From contig JAEUQA010000017.1 in assembly GCA_016789845.1 (NCBI GenBank), forward strand, positions 1-64,000: a DNA stretch of 64,000 nucleotides. Direction: 5' to 3'. The stretch's first letter is position 1, and every line of letters begins with the position of its first letter. Shown here piece by piece: positions 25,733-33,424 of the stretch. This DNA is from Chromatiales bacterium. Its GTDB lineage: Bacteria; Pseudomonadota; Gammaproteobacteria; Steroidobacterales; GCA-2729495. Made by a program: the position numbers and the translations under genes. Below the pieces are notes generated by a model that was not told where the DNA came from, ran no database searches, and was given only the letters and a program-made list of their open reading frames with translations.

Positions 25733-25804
25733 TGCTCGTGCGAGCAGGCTTATGGCTGGCACCCTTGCGCCTTTGGCTGGCTGAAGACGTCAACGGAGAA
25801 AGAA

Positions 25805-26056
25805 ATGGCGGAGCATCGCGTACACTTCAAGACGCAGTCCTGTGAGGTCACCCGCGGCGACCGGGTCGTATTCAGGGTCGACGGAGATGAGACCAAGGTC
25901 GGCGAACTCCATGTTTCCGTGCAAGGAGTCGCATGGATGTCCAAGTCCAAGAGAAAGGGTCACAAGATGACCTGGGAGATGTTCGATCAGGTGATGCAGA
26001 GGGCGCCCGGGTGGGAGATTCCTCGCAACCCGCGTCCTCGGAAGAAGAAGCGCTGA
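25805..26056 (+). CDS. Small basic hypothetical protein, 83 aa
   Basis: The 83-aa product begins MAEHRVHFKTQSCEVTRGDR and ends in a strongly basic tail (RNPRPRKKKR). The N-terminal half looks like a short beta domain, and the tail could bind nucleic acid. It follows AACGGAGAAAGAA, a good ribosome binding site. It lies 72 bases after the NERD helicase gene and before the DUF6994-like gene. I do not recognise a family. Confidence 0.6.
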   Translation: MAEHRVHFKTQSCEVTRGDRVVFRVDGDETKVGELHVSVQGVAWMSKSKRKGHKMTWEMFDQVMQRAPGWEIPRNPRPRKKKR

Positions 26057-26101
26057 GAGTTGGGTGAAGTGCCCCGAACGTCCGACGGTACACAGTAGGG
26101 G

Positions 26102-26926
26102 GTGGGGGTGACTCGCGCGCCGTGGCTCAACGAGGACGGGACGTACCGCTGCTTTTTCTGCGAGACGCCGCGTAAGGCAACCGGTCGACCACGAGATCCC
26201 GACTCCTGGCACAAGGGTTTGCGCGAATCCCACAGAATCCTGTGGAGCAGACCACTGCGGCCTGGCAACGCCTGGTCGCTCAGGCCGAAAAGCGGCTCGT
26301 ACCTGAAAAGCACCGAGCCCCGAGAGAACGGACCGGCTCAGTGGTCTGTAGGTAGCGACAACTTCGCGACGACGCACACCAAGGCCCTGCCGACAATGGC
26401 CGCCGCGATTCCCGGCTATGAGAATGAGCATCTCCATGCCTTCTGCAGCATTGGTGGCTACATAGTCTTTCCCAACGCCATCGCACAGACCCGCAACACC
26501 GACGTGCCAGCGAGACAATGGACGCTCAATCAGGCCAGGGGCTGCGAGCCACGGATCTCAGATCGCGTGGACCTGACGCTCGAGGCGATCCGTCTCTACT
26601 TCGCTGGAGTAACGAAGCGCGACAAGAATCCTATCGGCGATGTGCTGGATGCGTACGGCTGGTTCTTCGACGCATTTGGTAGGGGTGCCGAGGGCTTTGA
26701 CGCCTACGTCGACTACTTCTTTCTCAACCCGCTGGTGTCCGGTGGGCGAGTCCGGGCCCTATATGGCCGGGAACTGACCTTCAGTGACGCCCTTCCTCGC
26801 CGTGAGTCCGACTACAAAGCCTACATAGAGAAACAGGGCGCGGTCGTGAGTGAGCGCAACGAATTCATTACCCGTTGGTGGGAGCAGAACAACAAGGGGT
26901 CTCCAAGTGCCAATCAGCCACAGTGA
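26102..26926 (+). CDS. DUF6994-like protein
   Basis: This 274-aa protein resembles the DUF6994 family, which has no known function. Typical pieces are DSWHKGLRESHRILWSRPL, LKSTEPRENGPAQWSVGSDN, IGGYIVFPNA, WTLNQARGCEPRISDRVDLT and DAYGWFFDAFG...YVDYFFLNPLV. The start is a GTG at 26102. It overlaps the next gene by 20 bases, so the two are probably co-translated. It lies downstream of the defence operon; family members often occur in variable regions, but I can state no biochemical role. Confidence 0.72.
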   Translation: MGVTRAPWLNEDGTYRCFFCETPRKATGRPRDPDSWHKGLRESHRILWSRPLRPGNAWSLRPKSGSYLKSTEPRENGPAQWSVGSDNFATTHTKALPTMAAAIPGYENEHLHAFCSIGGYIVFPNAIAQTRNTDVPARQWTLNQARGCEPRISDRVDLTLEAIRLYFAGVTKRDKNPIGDVLDAYGWFFDAFGRGAEGFDAYVDYFFLNPLVSGGRVRALYGRELTFSDALPRRESDYKAYIEKQGAVVSERNEFITRWWEQNNKGSPSANQPQ

Positions 26927-27413
26927 TCTTCTGCGCCTCGTCGGGACCTTCCCCGGCCAGCTCCCCCGCACACTGGAACTCGAGAAACGAATTCAAATCG
27001 GGGCGGGGTTCCATGGCAAGTGGTATGCATCCCAGGGCGAACACTGGCGGGGCTGGATGGGCCACAAGGATGCAGTTCTTCGCCGATCCGGACGCGATCC
27101 CTCCTCAGTGCCTGCCCAGGTCCGCTGGAACCTGAACTGCGCACCCATGATGTTTTGGCTTGCGGAGGCCGCGGGCATCCCGGCCGAAAGACTGGATCGG
27201 GCTGAGGAGGCTGCCAAGACCGCCGCCGCCCGGGTTGGCCACGATCACCCCTCGCACGGAAAGGCGATGCGCGCCGTGTTGCCCTGGCGCCTGATCGAGG
27301 AAGCCCTGGAAGCGCTGCCGCCGCTGTCTGCGCAGGCGGCCACTGTGGGCGAGGTGGCGGTCGCTCGGGCCCACGAGAAGCTGGTGGCCGCATGCGGGAA
27401 GCGGTACTCCTGA
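26907..27413 (+). CDS. Hypothetical protein, 168 aa
   Basis: I do not recognise this 168-aa protein as a characterised enzyme. The GTG at 26907 follows AAGGGG at an acceptable distance and gives the N-terminus VPISHSDLLRLVGTFPGQLP. The conserved-looking core is GEHWRGWMGHKDAVLRRSGR then AQVRWNLNCAPMMFWLAEAAG, followed by a helical C-terminal half ending in LPWRLIEEALEALPPL. It overlaps the DUF6994-like gene by 20 bases. Its soluble helical make-up suggests a small accessory protein of the island cargo. Confidence 0.6.
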   Translation: MPISHSDLLRLVGTFPGQLPRTLELEKRIQIGAGFHGKWYASQGEHWRGWMGHKDAVLRRSGRDPSSVPAQVRWNLNCAPMMFWLAEAAGIPAERLDRAEEAAKTAAARVGHDHPSHGKAMRAVLPWRLIEEALEALPPLSAQAATVGEVAVARAHEKLVAACGKRYS

Positions 27414-27493
27414 ACTCCGGTTGGTTCGCGCCTCCGGGGTAACTTGGTATTGCCTGTCGAGAGCAGGGGCCGCTTCTATGCCACTTTGTCCCG

Positions 27494-28627
27494 TCAGACT
27501 CCAGCGTCCTCGAGAGACTCATCCCGCGATCGCGCAATCGATTCAGCCATAGCGGCGGCCATTGGAGCCCACTTGTCCGGTTCCACACGCCGTTCCGCCG
27601 TGTCTACGACGTCGAGGGGAATCCCGGTCCGCTCGAAAGCCGCCCGTATCCGGGCTTGCCAGGCTTTTGCCAGATCACTATCGCTCAGCCATAGCGTTTT
27701 CACATTCATCGTGCCGTCGGAATACAGGGATATCGGTCCGCGCCTGCTCAGCCTCGAGTCAATCGGCGTGTACGACCCCCTCGCCGATCCGGTCCCCCAG
27801 CGCGCCTCAAATCCAGCTCCGTCCAATCGGTCCAGTAGGTCCTCGATTGCACGTGTCGTAACCGACGTTTCCCCGCAACGGGATCGCACATCGGAAAGAA
27901 AGCTTTCCCGGGACCACGCGCGCCGCGCCCCGGCGGCCTGCTTCCGCTGCAGGTCCATGCGCGCCGTGCGTCCCATCACCCTCGGTACGTGAGTGGCATA
28001 GCCGTTCCCGGCGTAGTACTTCAACTCCAGCGCAAGGACTTCGGTGAGCGTCATGCTTTCGTTCAGAAACTCAACTATCCGCTGGACCTCTGGCGCGATA
28101 CGGTCGGCTACCAACACCAGGCGCATGTTGCCTTTCTCAAGGTTGGCGTGAACCTCCTCCCAGAATGTCTGGACAGGGCGCTCCTGGCGCAGGAATCCAG
28201 ACAGTGCGAGGTCGGGATCATTGCCGGTACCACACTGTCCGGCAAACTGCTCCTTCAACCAGCCCGGCGTCCAGAAGGTCGGCGCGTTGGCGGCATATTC
28301 GAGGATCTGGCCGAATACTTCCCGGCGCAACCGCGTATCCGACTTGCGCTTGACTTCGACCAGCGTAGGAATCGCCTCCTGGTCGACGAACAGGAGATCC
28401 AGATCCCAGCGCGCCACATCCACTACGCCGTCCGAAATGCCGACCTGCCGCCCCACCAGCAGCCAGCGACGCGGATTCTCGGGGTCGATTTGCTCGCCGT
28501 CCATCAGGGACGGGTGATCAGCGAGAAGGGACTCAAAGTCCTTTTCTTCCTCGTAGCGCTCGGTGGTTAACTCCACGACGGTTCGCTCCTTGGTCATCAG
28601 GTAGATCCTGCTCACCTCATCGGTCAT
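27494..28627 (-). CDS. PD-(D/E)XK nuclease-like protein
   Basis: The 377-aa protein has a clear PD-(D/E)XK arrangement near residues 70-115: VVDVARWDLDLLFVD, PTLVEVKRKSDTRLR, then FGQILEYAANA. This gives D, E-x-K and the later Gln typical of many restriction-like nucleases. The N-terminal YEEEKDFESLLADHPSLMDG resembles DUF91/NucS-like proteins. The remainder is helical, with a C-terminal winged-helix-like domain (IEDLLDRLDGAGFEARWGTG). I chose the ATG at 28627 (MTDEVSRIYLMTKERTVVEL); an upstream in-frame ATG at 28687 lacks support. It points against the surrounding genes and appears to be its own unit. A restriction-like or repair role is inferred. Confidence 0.72.
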   Translation of the reverse strand: MTDEVSRIYLMTKERTVVELTTERYEEEKDFESLLADHPSLMDGEQIDPENPRRWLLVGRQVGISDGVVDVARWDLDLLFVDQEAIPTLVEVKRKSDTRLRREVFGQILEYAANAPTFWTPGWLKEQFAGQCGTGNDPDLALSGFLRQERPVQTFWEEVHANLEKGNMRLVLVADRIAPEVQRIVEFLNESMTLTEVLALELKYYAGNGYATHVPRVMGRTARMDLQRKQAAGARRAWSRESFLSDVRSRCGETSVTTRAIEDLLDRLDGAGFEARWGTGSARGSYTPIDSRLSRRGPISLYSDGTMNVKTLWLSDSDLAKAWQARIRAAFERTGIPLDVVDTAERRVEPDKWAPMAAAMAESIARSRDESLEDAGV

Positions 28628-28687
28628 ACATGTATCTCCACGGCCCTCAGACTGATTGCGGAAAGGCAGTATGTTCCACGTGAGCAT

Positions 28688-28951
28688 AGGGCAAACGAGG
28701 CCGCTGCCCGCAGTGCTAACCTGGCTAAACAGGTCCCCTCGAAGGCTGGTTCAACCCGCATCGCCGCCACTGGTCCCCTCGGCTACTTGTCACCCATCAA
28801 CTACGAACGGAGAATGATGCCCAACGCCGCTTGAAGTCCCAAACCATTCGCCGTCCAGGAAAGCGGGTTAACTCCACCCAGGGATACACGGCGTTGCCAG
28901 CGGCAGCCCTTAAGGGGGGCTCTGGGACTAAGTCCAGAGGAGCAAGCAACT
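28688..28951. other. Intergenic region inside the island cargo
   Basis: These 264 bases hold no recognisable gene. A GC-rich inverted repeat with AGCCCTTAAGGGGGGCT lies near 28903-28920, followed by GAGGAG before the next ATG. It may be a weak hairpin. Confidence 0.4.
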
Positions 28952-29152
28952 ATGAAAATCAGTTTTGTTCACTTGGACGGCAAGGGCTACGTCTATATCG
29001 TGGACAATGAGCGCAGGCGTCAGAAGGTTTGGCGGCTCGACGACGACACTAGTCAGTGGATACCAGCCGAGAACATGGCGGACGTGCTATTTAACGGTCG
29101 CCTGATGTCGGAAGCCGAGTTCGGAAAGCATCCGCCACTGCCGAGCCTCTAG
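28952..29152 (+). CDS. Small hypothetical protein, 66 aa
   Basis: The 66-aa product (MKISFVHLDGKGYVYIVDNE at the start) is preceded by a good Shine-Dalgarno, AGAGGAGC, seven to ten bases upstream. It reads like a small beta-rich domain (YVYIVDNE, KVWRLDDDTSQWIPA). I recognise no family. The clean ribosome binding site and codon use argue that it is real. Confidence 0.55.
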   Translation: MKISFVHLDGKGYVYIVDNERRRQKVWRLDDDTSQWIPAENMADVLFNGRLMSEAEFGKHPPLPSL

Positions 29153-29277
29153 CTGTTGCATTTTTCACAACCGACCGCGGGGTAGTGCACTCGGAGCGTG
29201 TCACCGGGGTCTCAATGATCCTCTTGAGGATCGCCAACGTCCGTTCGTCAAGTTGCTGAGAGCGTTAGGGAGCTAGA

Positions 29278-29670
29278 TTGGTAGTGGCTAATAAAGTGGC
29301 AGGTCGCCCAAGCGTATCTGGCGCACTGAATGACAGGTTTGCGACGATCCCATGTATGCCCGGCTCGGCACTGCGAGCTATCCGGTCTTGGCGCGAGATG
29401 CATGACGAAATGCAGGTTACCGGAGTCCAGTTCGACGCGGAGTGGTACGAGGGCGTCGCCGAGGGGGTTGTTTGCTTCTTCAGTTGGGCGGGCACGCCGC
29501 GCGCTACGGTCCTCGCCGTTGTCGATGGCCCCACCTTACTGCACGTTGAATGCCGACAGACCCGAGACCGGGAACTGACTGCCGAGGAGGCGCTGCCAAT
29601 AGTCCGGGAAGTCGAGTTGGCGTTTCAGCTGGCCGGAGCGGTGGTCCCGCCGGTTAGTCAGTGGAACTAG
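29278..29670 (+). CDS. Hypothetical protein, 130 aa
   Basis: The 130-aa protein has no family I recognise. A TTG at 29278 is preceded by AGGGAG at proper spacing and is my choice of start; a GTG at 29284 or the ATG of MPGSALRAIRSWREM are alternatives. The C-terminal part (EEALPIVREVELAFQLAGAV) is helical. Its TAG stop is four bases before the GTG of the DUF429 gene, so the two may be translated together. Confidence 0.55.
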   Translation: MVVANKVAGRPSVSGALNDRFATIPCMPGSALRAIRSWREMHDEMQVTGVQFDAEWYEGVAEGVVCFFSWAGTPRATVLAVVDGPTLLHVECRQTRDRELTAEEALPIVREVELAFQLAGAVVPPVSQWN

Positions 29671-29674
29671 GGGC

Positions 29675-30376
29675 GTGGGACACGCCGCGGGCGCAGATGG
29701 TTGTCGAGGCGGATGGTTGTGCGTCAAGAGGGAGGGCGACTCGGCCTCACTGCGGGCTAGTGTTCATCCGACGGCCGGGCAGATGCTTGAGAGTCTCGGC
29801 GGTAATGCTGTCCTCTGCATAGACATACCCATCGGCCTAACCGACGCGGGGCCCAGAACCTGCGATCTCGAGGCCAGGGCCCTCCTTGGCAGGCGCGGCA
29901 GCAGTGTATTCCCTGCCCCGATCCGGCCCATGCTCAAGGCGGGATCGTACGGCGAGGCTTGCGAAATCGGCCGGCAGCGCGCCGGGAAGGCACTGAGCAA
30001 GCAATGCTGGGCCATCGTTCCCAAGATTGACGAGGTCGATCGGGCCCTTCGCACGTTGGCGGCTACTGGCCCCACGGTGCGCGAGGTTCATCCGGAAGTC
30101 TGCTTCGCGACCTGGGCGGGCCATCCGATGCAGCATGGCAAGAAGCATGTGGAGGGGCGGCGGGAGCGGCTTGCGCTCGTCGCGGGCTACTTCGGACCGG
30201 ATGCCTATCGCTCTGTCCGGGAGCAGGTTGGTTCGGCGCACGCGGCTGACGACGACGTCCTCGACGCGTTGGCGGCCCTCCGGACCGCCGAGCGGGTGCT
30301 CGCCGGCGCTCACCAGACGCTACCGGCAGATCCACCCCGCGATTCCTGCGGCTTGCCCATGGAAATCGTGTACTGA
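29675..30376 (+). CDS. DUF429 family protein (predicted RNase H-like nuclease)
   Basis: The 233-aa product matches DUF429, an uncharacterised family predicted to have an RNase H-like fold. Typical pieces are the N-terminal GADGCRGGWLCV, VLCIDIPIGLTDAGPRTCD near residue 48, GRRGSSVFPAPIRP near 73, SKQCWAIVPKIDEVD near 108, VREVHPEVCFATWAG near 135, and DDDVLDALAALRTAERVLAG near 190, which supplies late acidic residues. The start is a GTG at 29675, coupled to the preceding stop. It is the last gene before the island's right end. Confidence 0.85.
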   Translation: MGHAAGADGCRGGWLCVKREGDSASLRASVHPTAGQMLESLGGNAVLCIDIPIGLTDAGPRTCDLEARALLGRRGSSVFPAPIRPMLKAGSYGEACEIGRQRAGKALSKQCWAIVPKIDEVDRALRTLAATGPTVREVHPEVCFATWAGHPMQHGKKHVEGRRERLALVAGYFGPDAYRSVREQVGSAHAADDDVLDALAALRTAERVLAGAHQTLPADPPRDSCGLPMEIVY

Positions 30377-30791
30377 GTTCTGGCTTTTGGCCGCCGATAC
30401 GCACTCGAGCCAGCCAGGGCCAACGAGGCGCGTAGGCCATCACCCCACTACTGGCAGAGCGGAGCCAATCCAGGGGTAACTTTGGGGGTAACTCTCGCTG
30501 CTTCGGGCATGGAAAACGCAGTGCTATCAGCAGCTTGGACTCCAGATTCCAGAGTGCCCCTGGCCACCATAACTTCTCTACCCTCGCGCGACCTGCCGGC
30601 CAATAAACAAGTCGGGACGGGCCCTGATACCCGCTCCGCGCCCGGTTATGTCAACTGCCAGCATCACCCATTTGGGTGATGCGCCGCAGCTGTCCTGGGC
30701 CTAGGATCAAGCCGACAACTCTAATAACCCGTCCCCGGCGGCACCGCCGGGCCGGCGGCGAACAACAGGCTCCTCGACAGGGACATAACCC
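30377..30791. other. Right island end and attR flank
   Basis: This 415-base stretch has no convincing gene. It contains GGGGTAAC at 30473-30480 and again at 30485-30492, echoing the left end, then attR at 30556-30570. In the chromosomal part, a tight hairpin with arms GCATCACCCA and TGGGTGATGC lies at 30661-30682, upstream of the VPLPA-CTERM gene. Confidence 0.6.
30556..30570 (+). repeat. attR of the tRNA-Phe island
   Basis: GCCCCTGGCCACCAT is an exact direct copy of the tRNA-Phe 3' end at 1693-1707. The sequence on either side does not continue the tRNA, as expected for the distal attachment site. Confidence 0.88.
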
Positions 30792-31448
30792 GTGAAAAGC
30801 TCATCAGTCCTGCTCCGTCGTTCGCTCGTGGCGGTCACGCTGGTCCTGGCGTCGGTCGCTGCGAATGCCGCTTCGGTCACCTTCAACAACGTCGCCAACT
30901 CGGTCAACCGGGGCGGCGTGTACTCCGGGTACTACTCGCTGACGATCGACTCGATGTCCATCCTGGGCCTCTGCGATTCCGTCAACAGCCAGGTCAATCC
31001 GCCCGTCACCTGGACGGCCGACATCCTCACCTACGCCGACATCCAGGCGGGCCTGATCGGCAAGTTCAACAACCCGCCGAACCCCATCACGAAGTCGAAC
31101 TACAGCAAGGCCGGCTGGCTCTTCAGCCAGCTCGGCACGCTGGCGCCCAACGACTACTCCGGCCAGGCGGACATCCAGGAGGCCATCTGGAAGATCATGT
31201 CGCCCGCCTACGTGCTGGTGGGCGCCGGCGCCTCGGCCTGGTACACGGCCGCTGCCGCCCAGGGCGCCTTCGACTGGACCAACGTCATGCGCGTCGTCAC
31301 CCCGAACCCGCTGGTCCAGGACGGGATCGATGTCCAGGAATTCCTCATCGGGCCGGCCATCGCCGTGGTGCCGGTGCCCGCCGCGGTCTGGCTGTTCGGC
31401 TCGGCGCTGGGCATCATGGGCTGGGTCCGGCGGAAGACTACCGCCTAG
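30792..31448 (+). CDS. VPLPA-CTERM sorting-domain exported protein
   Basis: The 218-aa protein has an N-terminal signal peptide (LLRRSLVAVTLVLASVAANA) and ends in a VPLPA/PEP-CTERM-like sorting signal. That signal is VVPVPAAVWLFGSALGIMGW followed by basic VRRK. Such signals direct export and processing by an exosortase-type enzyme, not seen in this window. The middle portion is rich in Asn, Tyr and Trp without a recognised catalytic motif. The start is a GTG at 30792. It is the first chromosomal gene right of the island, and a rho-independent terminator follows. Confidence 0.8.
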   Translation: MKSSSVLLRRSLVAVTLVLASVAANAASVTFNNVANSVNRGGVYSGYYSLTIDSMSILGLCDSVNSQVNPPVTWTADILTYADIQAGLIGKFNNPPNPITKSNYSKAGWLFSQLGTLAPNDYSGQADIQEAIWKIMSPAYVLVGAGASAWYTAAAAQGAFDWTNVMRVVTPNPLVQDGIDVQEFLIGPAIAVVPVPAAVWLFGSALGIMGWVRRKTTA

Positions 31449-31500
31449 CGTTCCTGCTCCGGAGCCTGCTGCTCCGGAGCGGGTCCAGTGAATTCCAGGG

Positions 31501-31521
31501 AACCCGCTTCGGCGGGTTTTC
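31501..31521 (+). terminator. Rho-independent terminator after the VPLPA-CTERM gene
   Basis: Stem AACCCGC (31501-31507) pairs with GCGGGTT (31512-31518) around loop TTCG, followed by a T run. It ends transcription of the preceding gene and lies immediately before the DUF808 gene. Confidence 0.8.
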
Positions 31522-31539
31522 TGCGTGTGGGGAACCGGT

Positions 31540-32448
31540 TTGGCCACCAGCCTGCTAGCGCTGCTCGACGACATCGCCACGATCCTCGACGACGTGGCGC
31601 TGCTCACCAAGGTGGCGGCGAAGAAGACCACTGGCGTGCTGGGCGACGACCTCGCCCTCAACGCCCAGCAGGTGAGCGGCGTGGCCGCGGACCGGGAACT
31701 GCCCGTGGTGTGGGCGGTGGCCCGGGGGTCGCTGGTCAACAAGGCGATCCTCGTGCCGGCCGCGCTCGTGATCAGCGCCGTCGCGCCCTGGCTCGTGGCA
31801 CCCCTGCTGATGATCGGCGGTGCCTTCCTCTGCTACGAGGGCTTCGAGAAACTCGTCCACGTCTTCGCCCGCCGGAAGGGGGATCACCAGGCCCGGCAGC
31901 GGGAACTGGCCCGGGCCCTGGCCGATCCGGCCATGGACCTGGTGGCAATCGAGCGGGACAAGATCAAGGGCGCCATCCGCACCGACTTCATTCTCTCGGC
32001 GGAGATCATCGTGATCTCCCTCGGCACCGTGGCCAGTGCGCCGCTTCCGCAGCGCGTGGCGGCCCTCATCGGCATCGCGCTGCTGATGACCGTCGGCGTC
32101 TACGGCCTGGTCGCGGGCATCGTCAAGCTGGACGACGGCGGCCTGCACCTCCTGGGGCGGACCGGTGCCAGCCTGTGGGCCCGGGCCCAGCGGGCGCTGG
32201 GTGCCGCGATACTCCGCGCCGCTCCGTGGCTCATGAAGGGCCTCGCGGTGGCAGGTACCACGGCGATGTTCCTCGTGGGCGGCGGGATCATCGGCCACGG
32301 CATCCCGCCACTGCATCACTGGGTCGAGTCCCTGCCAGGCGGCTTGCCCGTCGCGCTGCTGCTCGATGCGCTGACCGGCATCCTGGCCGGCGCGCTGGTG
32401 GTGATCGGCGTCCTTGCCGTTCAGTGGCTCCGGCCGGCTGCGCGCTAG
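31540..32448 (+). CDS. DUF808/YedI-family inner membrane protein
   Basis: The 302-aa product matches the DUF808 (YedI) family of inner membrane proteins of unknown function. Conserved stretches are SLLALLDDIATILDDVALL, KVAAKKTTGVLGDDLALNAQ, VSGVAADRELPVVWAVARGS and APLLMIGGAFLCYEGFEK. About six to eight hydrophobic segments follow, including FILSAEIIVISLGTVASA and LAVAGTTAMFLVGGGIIG. I chose the TTG at 31540, with GGGGA at 31529-31533 as ribosome binding site, because family members start close to SLLALLDD; a GTG at 31525 would add five residues and is also possible. Confidence 0.85.
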   Translation: MATSLLALLDDIATILDDVALLTKVAAKKTTGVLGDDLALNAQQVSGVAADRELPVVWAVARGSLVNKAILVPAALVISAVAPWLVAPLLMIGGAFLCYEGFEKLVHVFARRKGDHQARQRELARALADPAMDLVAIERDKIKGAIRTDFILSAEIIVISLGTVASAPLPQRVAALIGIALLMTVGVYGLVAGIVKLDDGGLHLLGRTGASLWARAQRALGAAILRAAPWLMKGLAVAGTTAMFLVGGGIIGHGIPPLHHWVESLPGGLPVALLLDALTGILAGALVVIGVLAVQWLRPAAR

Positions 32449-32496
32449 CCAGCAGCGCGGAATTGCGCGGTCGCGTCTCGCTATTCCGGTCCGGAC

Positions 32497-33312
32497 ATGG
32501 ACAATAACCCCATGGGAAATCCGGTGTACCTGGGCCTGCTCGGCCTGCTGCTAACCAGCGCCGCGTCCGCCGATGGCGGCTGGGCCGATGGCCTGGCGGC
32601 CTGGCGGCGTGGCGAGCCCGCCGTGGCGGCGGAGTTGTTCCGTCCGCTGGCGGAGCAGGGCGATCCCGATGCCCAGTACAACCTCGGCGTGATCTACACC
32701 TCCGGCCAGGGCGTCACCCAGGATTTTGCCGAGGGCCTGAAGTGGTTCCGCAGCGCGGCCGGTCGCGGCAATCCGCTGGCCGAGGCGGCCCTGGGCTACG
32801 CGTATCTCCACGGCCAGGGCGTGGTGCGTGACTACAACGAGGCGGCCACCTGGTACCGGAAGTCCGCGGAGCAGGGTTACTCCGCCGGCCAGGCGGGCCT
32901 GGCCTACCTGTTTGCCAAGGGCCAGGGCGTCCACCGGGACTACGACGAGGCGGTGAAGTGGTACCGGAAGGCAGCGGAGCAGGGGTATGGCCTGGCCCAG
33001 GCGGGACTCGCCGAGCTGTACACCCGCGGCGAGGGCGTTCCGGTCGATTACGAGGAGGCAGCTGCCTGGTACCGGAAGGCGGCCGAGCGCGGTTACGCCC
33101 AGGGAATGGCCGGCCTCGGTTACCTCTACGCCACCGGCAAGGGCGTGCCCCAGGAGAACCGCACCGCGCACCTCTGGTTCAATCTCGCCGCCGCCAGCGG
33201 CGACGGGGACGCGGCCCGGGCCCGGGACATCGTGGCCCTGCGGCTGACCCCCGCGGAGCTGGAAGAGGCGCAACTGGCCGCGCGGGCGTGGCGCCCGACT
33301 TATCCCCGGTAG
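32497..33312 (+). CDS. Sel1-like repeat (SLR) exported protein
   Basis: The 271-aa protein carries a short signal sequence (VYLGLLGLLLTSAASA) and five or six tandem Sel1-type repeats of about 36 residues. Examples are AQYNLGVIYTSGQGVTQDF, AALGYAYLHGQGVVRDYNEA, GLAYLFAKGQGVHRDYDEAV and GLAELYTRGEGVPVDYEEA. These alpha-solenoid repeats mediate protein-protein contacts, commonly in the periplasm or at the envelope. ATGs at 32497 and 32512 are both possible. It stands between the DUF808 gene and the subtilase-like gene in the same direction. The partner is unknown. Confidence 0.88.
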   Translation: MDNNPMGNPVYLGLLGLLLTSAASADGGWADGLAAWRRGEPAVAAELFRPLAEQGDPDAQYNLGVIYTSGQGVTQDFAEGLKWFRSAAGRGNPLAEAALGYAYLHGQGVVRDYNEAATWYRKSAEQGYSAGQAGLAYLFAKGQGVHRDYDEAVKWYRKAAEQGYGLAQAGLAELYTRGEGVPVDYEEAAAWYRKAAERGYAQGMAGLGYLYATGKGVPQENRTAHLWFNLAAASGDGDAARARDIVALRLTPAELEEAQLAARAWRPTYPR

Positions 33313-33424
33313 GGCCAAGCGCACCGATCGGGCTGACATAAGGCCGGTTTGCGGGGAAGCCATGGCCTTTCGCCACGGGCTTGCCCTACCATCGGGCTCG
33401 AAGGTGCCGCAAGAGCCCCGCCCC

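Larger units (their letters stand above)
1707..30570. mobile_element. Integrated satellite-like island carrying a defence operon
   Basis: The element of about 28.9 kb lies between two 15-bp direct repeats, the left one in tRNA-Phe. It encodes a tyrosine integrase next to attL, an AlpA-PrimPol-VirE replication module, a TerS/TerL-like pair without other virion genes, a large helicase/methyltransferase/nuclease operon and a tail of unknown cargo. Genes outside both ends look like ordinary chromosome. Integrase, tRNA site and repeats are seen directly; that the element is a phage satellite is inferred from the gene set. Excision was not tested. Confidence 0.85.

Noticed and set aside
1707-30570. 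Complete prophage
   Set aside because: Apart from the terminase pair there are no portal, capsid, tail, lysis or repressor genes recognisable.
30482-30679. Small plus-strand open frame of 65 codons at the island's right end
   Set aside because: It begins in a GGGGTAAC repeat, crosses attR and has no ribosome site or recognisable protein pattern.
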